Assembly (NCBI GenBank): GCA_013180625.2
Contig: SNVD02008070.1
Coordinates: 248,001-312,000, forward strand
Direction: 5' to 3'
Length of the DNA stretch: 64,000 nucleotides
DNA from: Boswellia sacra
Lineage: Eukaryota > Streptophyta > Magnoliopsida > Sapindales > Burseraceae
Shown piece by piece: positions 58,050 to 64,000 of this stretch. Every line of letters starts with the position of its first letter. Position 1 is the stretch's first letter. The notes below the pieces were generated by a model. That model saw only the letters and a list, made by a program, of their open reading frames with translations, did no database searches and was not told where the DNA came from. The translations under genes and the position numbers were made by a program.

Positions 58050-60713
58050 CACTACAAGAAAATAAGTCTTTTACCGTAGGCCAAAACCACGATAAAAAAC
58101 CTTTTACAACGGGCCTACGGCGGTTTCAACCCGCCGTATAAAGTGACGACGTAAAAAATAATTTTTTTTTACCGCGGTTTTGGCCCGCGATAAAAATAGT
58201 TTTACCGCGGGCTAGAGACCCGTCGTAAAAATTCGTGGTGTGTGGAAACTTTTTGCCACGAGCCGGAGGCCCGCAGTTAAAACTATATACCGCGGGCCAT
58301 TGGCCCACCGTAAAAAGTGCTAATAGTTTACCGCTCCTCAGCTTCGTGCTATATGCCCGCAGTAAAAAAGAAATTTCATCCCCGACCCCTTTTCTAATTT
58401 TTAAGAAATTCGAACCTGTAACCATATTTTCAATATATTTTTATCTAATTAATTTAAAAAATTCATCATATGAAAACATGAACCAACAAAATGATATTCG
58501 AACTAAAAATAAGAGTACAATATAAAAGTATATTCACATACACATAAACTAATAAATATATTCACATACATTCACATACAACATAAGAGTACAAAGTTAA
58601 TTTGCAATCTCAACAATAATTGAAGTGTAGAAGTATAAAATATGTCCAGAAGTGTTATTCCCATTCAAGTTGTCATGTGAAAAACAACCTGCACAAATAA
58701 AATGTAATAATTAGATGCCTTACTATTACTAAGTTTAATAGAGAAGTTTAAATAAATGTTATATGCCAAAATTTATTTATTATTGAGTAATGATAAATAA
58801 CTTCATATATACCTCATTCTCCTCTTCATTTGTTGTTGCGGCGTCCGCATTGGCGCGATTTTGGTGTGCACTTGAAGCATCCGGAACTGAAGCCTAAAAC
58901 ATTTTAAAAAATTTAAAAAAACTCTTAGTCCTAAATAGTTCATCATCAAGTTCGATTTTTTAATATATCATTTACTTGTGAGAAAGGAACATCCACTCAA
59001 CACATTTAGAAAGGAACTGAATTTAAAATGGAAGCTTAGAAAACTTTTTTTACAGGTATGAGAAAACATGCAAACTAGCTAGCTATTACAAATAACTATT
59101 ACAAACTAGTTAACAATACGATTATTTCATCATCAAGTTGAAGTTAAGTAAATACCTAAGGTCGCATAGGTGGTGGTAGCTGCTCTTCGATGTCTGAAAA
59201 TTTCTGTTGCAGAAAGTTGTACAACTGGGTATTATAGTCCTTCAGTTTTTTGTTCTCTACTCGCATTTCATGCAACTCTTGATGCAATTTCTCCACATCA
59301 ACAGGTTGAGAAGAGCATTGACTTTTAATAACAGATGGGGATGGACCGTGGCCATATGTGCGGGCATAACCACGATGATCATGTCACATAACATCATGAA
59401 ATACTCGTTCTGCCGCTGCATTTGTTTGTTGATCATCAGGTATTCTAGACATTCCTTCTTTTAATTGGCTCTACAAAATGATAAGAATAAATCAAATGGT
59501 AAAAAAGAGGATCGTGTAATCAATTTCGTACAAAATGTAATAGGAAATAAGTTAGTTTAAAAAACTTATAATTATTTCGTCACTCTCATTATCAACCACA
59601 TCTCCACCACTTGTAGTTCTAGTCTTAATAAACACACTAATGCGATCAGTGTTTTCTCCACTCTTTGACATCTTAATAAAAAAAGAATTATTAGTAAAAA
59701 CAATTACAAGTAAAGAAAGTTACAAATAAACAGTATTAACTACCATCGCAAAGTCTCAAAACAATTCATATGAATTTAGATGTTGTTAAAACTTACCTCT
59801 TCTCTCTTTTTTGCAAATGAAGTGCGACCAGTCCTAGGAAGTGCAAACTGATGGGCACGATTTGCCTTATTTCTCTCTGCCTGTTTCTGTAATATTAAAG
59901 AGCCAAAACAAACCAATAACAGTACAGTTTATACATATCTGATTTGTTAGGATGTTTTGACGAAAACGATTATGTTAATCATGATTTTGATTACTTACTT
60001 GAGCTCCTTCGCTGCTCTAACAAGCGACCAAAATCTTCCAATGCTCTTCAGTAATTTTCGGAGGAGTAAAGGCTAAACGTGCCTCATCCGTCAGATATGG
60101 CTTGTAAAAGTCTCTCTTAACACGAGCTTTCCAATCCCTCCAAAGTACTCCCATTGCTTTTAGGCAATGAGGTCTATACTCATCCGAAACATCTGTATTG
60201 TCCTACAGTTACAGAAAATACAATGGATTAGTGTAGTTAAACTAAATATATTTCAATTTATCAATTAGATGTAAATGCAATACCTTTACTTCTTTCCAAA
60301 TGGCATTTAATTTGTGCTCAGGCATGGCATGCCAACTAGTATAAGTCAATGGAGCCATTGACCCATTCCTAGCTATAATGCCAAGTTATGATGTAAACGT
60401 CTCCTTATTTGGACCAATTGGCTGCCAAGTACTGTTGAAATCAACATGTAACGGTTGCCCTGAGCCCCATTCAGCATTACCACATGCAGCCCCACGACCT
60501 TTTGGTACTTGCGATGACTCACCTAATCATATGAAATTAGTTTGACACTATAAATTATAACTTCATTTATGTAAGAATATTACCATTTATCTACAAACCT
60601 TGATCTCCCGCATTCATATGAGATTGGGAAGATAAAGATGATTGTCTTCAAGATGTTACCTCTCTTCGTAGTACACTTTCCATAGAGTCATCTCTATGTC
60701 TCTTTGGTGCCAT
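58050..60713. mobile_element. CACTA element, left end and transposase region (continues rightward)
   Basis: It starts CACTACAAGAAAATAAGTC, with subterminal TTTTACCGCGG / GCCCGCCGTATAAAG repeats to about 58370, the same type as the element at 24223-28199. It holds a decayed transposase-type gene on the minus strand. The right terminus was not found before 64000. Open frames on both strands at 58126-58525 arise from the inverted repeats. Confidence 0.8.
58830..60713 (-). pseudogene. Ptta/En/Spm-type transposase (Transposase_24-like), decayed
   Basis: An ATG at 60713 begins MAPKRHRDDSMESVLRRE. Later exon-like blocks encode GQPLHVDFNSTWQPIGPNKE, WHAMPEHKLNAIWKEVK, DEYRPHCLKAMGVLWRDWK, KPYLTDEARLAFTPPKITEE, then the ANRAHQFALPRTGRTSFA block, TDRISVFIKTRTT, RIPDDQQTNAAAERVF and a coiled C-terminal part (VEKLHQELHEMRVENKKLKD). 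This is the order in plant CACTA-encoded proteins of the Ptta/En/Spm family. At least four in-frame stops are visible: after LRREVTS, after ETFTS, after ILVAC and after FHDVM. Introns separate the blocks. It cannot yield full-length protein. Confidence 0.8.
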
Positions 60714-63700
60714 AGTCAGCTGCGAAAATATCTTAACATTAGAAAATGCTAACCTTATATATGATATATTAACCATTACAATAAAATCAACAAAATAGAT
60801 AATCCAAGTTGTGGAGCAACTATGCTATTCCAAATCAAAAAATGAAATTGCTGCCAAAGTTAATCCATAAGGAAAGCATAGGTCTCAAGGAAACCAGAGT
60901 TGTTTCCAATGATTTGGTTTAAGTGACATTAATACTTGGAATTAAGTCACTCAACTCCATAAGGTAAATAGCCAATCTTATATCTATTAAAAAACCTTTT
61001 AATGATAAATAATTTCTTTTAAAAAAATAAAAGATTAACCATCTATTCCAAACCATTAATCCTGTTTGAATTATAAACCAAAAAAAAGGGTTGAAAGTCT
61101 AAACAAGCATCACATCAAAGTGGGTTATAGTTTTATAGCGAACCGATTTTGTCCGAACTGCATTACCTTGAACCTAGGTCAGCCCCGATTTTCAGCTGAG
61201 GCACTAAATCATTGATTCAATTAAAGGTGATATAATCTAAAACTGCTAAAATAGACCCAAATAATTAATATCTGAAATCATAAGTTAAAGCTTCAGAACA
61301 AAGGCAAACCCATTACCGCTAGTAGTAAACATTTTACAGAAACCAAATCAGTTGCCTTAAGCGCATTTTTACGCCATATTTTGGAATAATGTGGATTCAG
61401 CCATGGACCTACTTGCAGCCCATGCAACCGATCTTCAATGGAGAGGATGTGGCATACGACATCTATAAGATCATTTTTATGGTAGTAGTTGAATATTATA
61501 CATATTCATACAGATCATTTCCTGTTTTTGTTTATTTATTTTTATCTTCTTATGTTGTGTTGTTGGTTGGACAGATTTGCTTGACATCTAATTTGGTTTC
61601 GCTGTTGGTGAAAAAAAAAATTTCAACAGATTCAGATTGCTAATCTTAGTGAGAGCATAATTGGTGTTGTGCTTCAAGAAAAAGAAGGATTTTGATGGGT
61701 AGGCAACCAAGAAAAACAGAATCTTTAGCTAAGACACTCAATTTTCTTTTCTTTTAATGTTTATTTATTTATTATTATTATTTAATATGAAGTAAAAACA
61801 AGTGGAAACTAATGCTCACCAAAATAAACTTGTTTAATCACACCAAAGGTTCAGTAGCTTCTCAGCATCCTTTAGAGCAAGCTGAAATAACAGTACACAA
61901 ACTTGTTTAATAAGATACAATTATAGTTCAATCAGAACTTCTCTTGGTCACAAACAGAACGAGGCAAGATAACATACTTCAACATGTATAGTAGGATTTA
62001 GCCCATTCAACGGTGCATGTTCAGAAGCTGATGGAGGTCTGTGTTACAGAAATAGACTAATCCTGGATAGAAGAAGATATTTTATTACAACAAATTCATC
62101 AGAATAATTGAAAAAAAGATCAAAAACTATCTACAAGATGGTGAAATAATCATGCAACTAATACGAAACAGTATGATAGCAATCAAGTATAAGAATAACA
62201 ACAAATTACTCATAAACCAAAGCAGAGTTTTTGGACTCAACAGATAAAAATTAGTATGAGCTAGTTAGCTCTTTCATTCAACTGACCAGATAGGCTTTTC
62301 TACCATTAAAATATTTACATACTAAAAGAAGACAAAAAGTAAATTATCCGTCTGTAGCGAAGCTGCAAAAGCACACCACAACAATATTCATATTTAGCCT
62401 TCGCAAAGGGAATGTCAAGCCATAATTTTTCCAACGCTACAGCAGTGAGTGACAGGATATATCTCTCATTTTTCAAGTTTTTTCCTTCTTTTTTGTCTTA
62501 CTATCAAGTCAGTGAAACATGGAGGGGCAATAACTAAACACAGTTTGTCTTCAACTTCAGTGAACTCCTCCACAAATGGAAAATGATAATAATTTATTGA
62601 CAAGATAGTATCTAAAAAACTAATTCCAAACTGACTGAGATAGGACAAAACAAAATGGGAAAGCAACATATGAATTCTCTAATCATCAAATAGTAAAGAA
62701 CAAATTGACTGAGATTACCAGTACAACAAATTATTAGGGTGCATTTGACTCATTCCTCAAGAATCAGTTAACAATTTAGAATTTAGGGTGCATTTGACTC
62801 ACAATCTGAAAACAAATCTTGAAAACTAAGCTAACGTCTAAAAATTTGGTTTCCAGTGCCAATATTTTTAATATTGATTTATTTATATGAAAAGCTAATA
62901 ATAGTAAATAAATAAAAATAAATTATCTCCTCATCAATTAATAGACATGCAAGAAGGACATCAGTGTGTATAGTCCTCAATCAATCTCCCCTAAGAAGCA
63001 CATAATCACTCATGAACTTAATCGCAGTACCAGAAACTGATTATCGCGCACAGCGGGCAAACTCATCTTGTGTTCCTGTATGGCTAGCCTAACCTTGGAC
63101 CCATAACTCATTGCTAACAGATCCATCAAACTCATAAAATGTTCCTCTATTTATTTGTTGTTTTCTTATGAAATTCTGAGTGCCTCAACAACAAACACAA
63201 TCCATCAAACCAATAACAATTTGCTCTTTTAAGTACTTTACAATCAAGCTACAGTAAAAAGATCAATAAGCAAGGTATCCTTGGCAACAGCTATAGGAAC
63301 AAATCAAAGCCACATCAATCACAAACCTAAGAAAGTACAAAACAACAAGTGTTGCTATTAGAAAGCTACGAGCTCTGCACTAATCCATGCCAAAATGTTG
63401 GCACAATAAGGAGCTGTACTAGATAGACAGGACTACCAAGAAGATTTGCACCATTACCCACCAAGTTTATAAACCTTAAAGCACCAACCAAATTGAGAAA
63501 TCAAAAACAAATCCATAAATGACTGTTTTAATCCACAGCTATAGTCAAACCTGTATAGCCTAAAGCTATAAGCATAGATTTTTTCATTATGACAAACAAT
63601 ATCCACAAATAGTCAACAACAATTGTGTCTATGTTAGTTCACTTCTTGTCTCCATTTGTCCATACAACTAATTTCCCTTACTTCCTATGGATAGCCATAA

Positions 63701-64000
63701 CTGCAAACCAAATCAACAAATTCTGAAACAATCACTTTTCTGAAAAATTTAGGCATTCTTTTGTACATCTCATTCCTATAAACTCTACTTCCATTTTTAT
63801 TTTTACCAAATTAGCTAATTGATTGTAACAAGTAAATAACAAGTAAATGTTGATGCCCCACATCAGAGTTTCGATGCAACAAAGGAAAGGGACATTTCTT
63901 CAGTTTCAACCTTAGCAGAATCCTTTATTTTGTCATAGACGTGTTCATAACAAAATTCGGCCTTTATAGTTTTATGAAAATTTAGCCAATAGAATAAATA
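60714..64000. other. No recognised gene; probable CACTA interior
   Basis: AT-rich sequence without a family I can name. It presumably continues the CACTA element that starts at 58050. A phrase TTAGGGTGCATTTGACTCA occurs twice 50 bp apart (62734-62752 and 62783-62801). Open frames at 61389-61643 and 62466-62669 lack motifs. Confidence 0.4.

Noticed and set aside
58126..58525. Overlapping open frames on both strands
   Set aside because: They lie in the CACTA subterminal inverted repeats; symmetry of the repeats keeps both strands open. No protein motif.
1..64000. Prokaryotic features, CRISPR arrays, rRNA or canonical tRNA genes
   Set aside because: None seen; sequence character is plant nuclear throughout.

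Overview
This window is AT-rich eukaryotic nuclear DNA from a flowering plant, very probably a eudicot. It has spliced genes with GT-AG introns, plant-type ankyrin/PGG-domain genes, a tRNA-derived SINE, Ty1/copia and Ty3/gypsy retrotransposons, and CACTA, hAT, PIF/Harbinger and Mutator-like elements. I see nothing prokaryotic: no operons, CRISPR arrays or rRNA.

Only three host loci can be supported, all on the minus strand. (1) 7649-7957 is a compact two-exon gene for a 65-residue protein with one membrane segment. (2) 16204-19567 is a four-exon ankyrin-repeat gene whose product is about 710 residues and ends in a four-helix PGG-type membrane domain. (3) 33123-35765 is a paralogue of (2) with the same exon structure, but frameshifted just before the membrane domain. 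In both ankyrin loci two complete ankyrin modules are joined in frame by splicing. The second module has lost its own start codon, so the fusion probably predates the local duplication. Several of their splice donors are non-GT (two GC, one GA). A duplicated 3' flank at about 20.1-21.3 kb, with no gene attached, suggests the cluster was once larger.

The rest is mobile DNA, much of it nested. 1-919 is the end of a CACTA-like element inserted in the reverse transcriptase of a minus-strand copia element (920-3978). 8.1-15.0 kb holds small DNA elements: three hAT-like elements (two with perfect 8-bp target duplications), a SINE with a 14-bp duplication, a foldback repeat with long purine/pyrimidine arms, and a PIF-like element. 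20725-21047 is a TRIM. 21628-29669 is an internally deleted copia element with a perfect 5-bp duplication. It carries a 1.6-kb insertion in its 3' LTR and a 4-kb CACTA element (24223-28199, GGA duplication) that has captured at least six exons of a host gene. 29.9-32.0 kb holds a degenerate element and a MITE family whose flanks record an inversion. 41089-43284 is a short LTR element with a PIF-type MITE in its 3' LTR. 43989-53741 is a Sirevirus-like copia element with degraded gag, pol and an extra envelope-like reading frame. From 55775 onward come gypsy remnants, then two CACTA termini (57002, 58050); the second leads to a decayed Ptta/En/Spm-type transposase gene (58830-60713). I recognise nothing in 60714-64000.

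All coordinates come from reading the sequence by eye. Splice sites, target duplications and reading frames were checked base by base. No similarity search was run, so family names rest on motif recognition.
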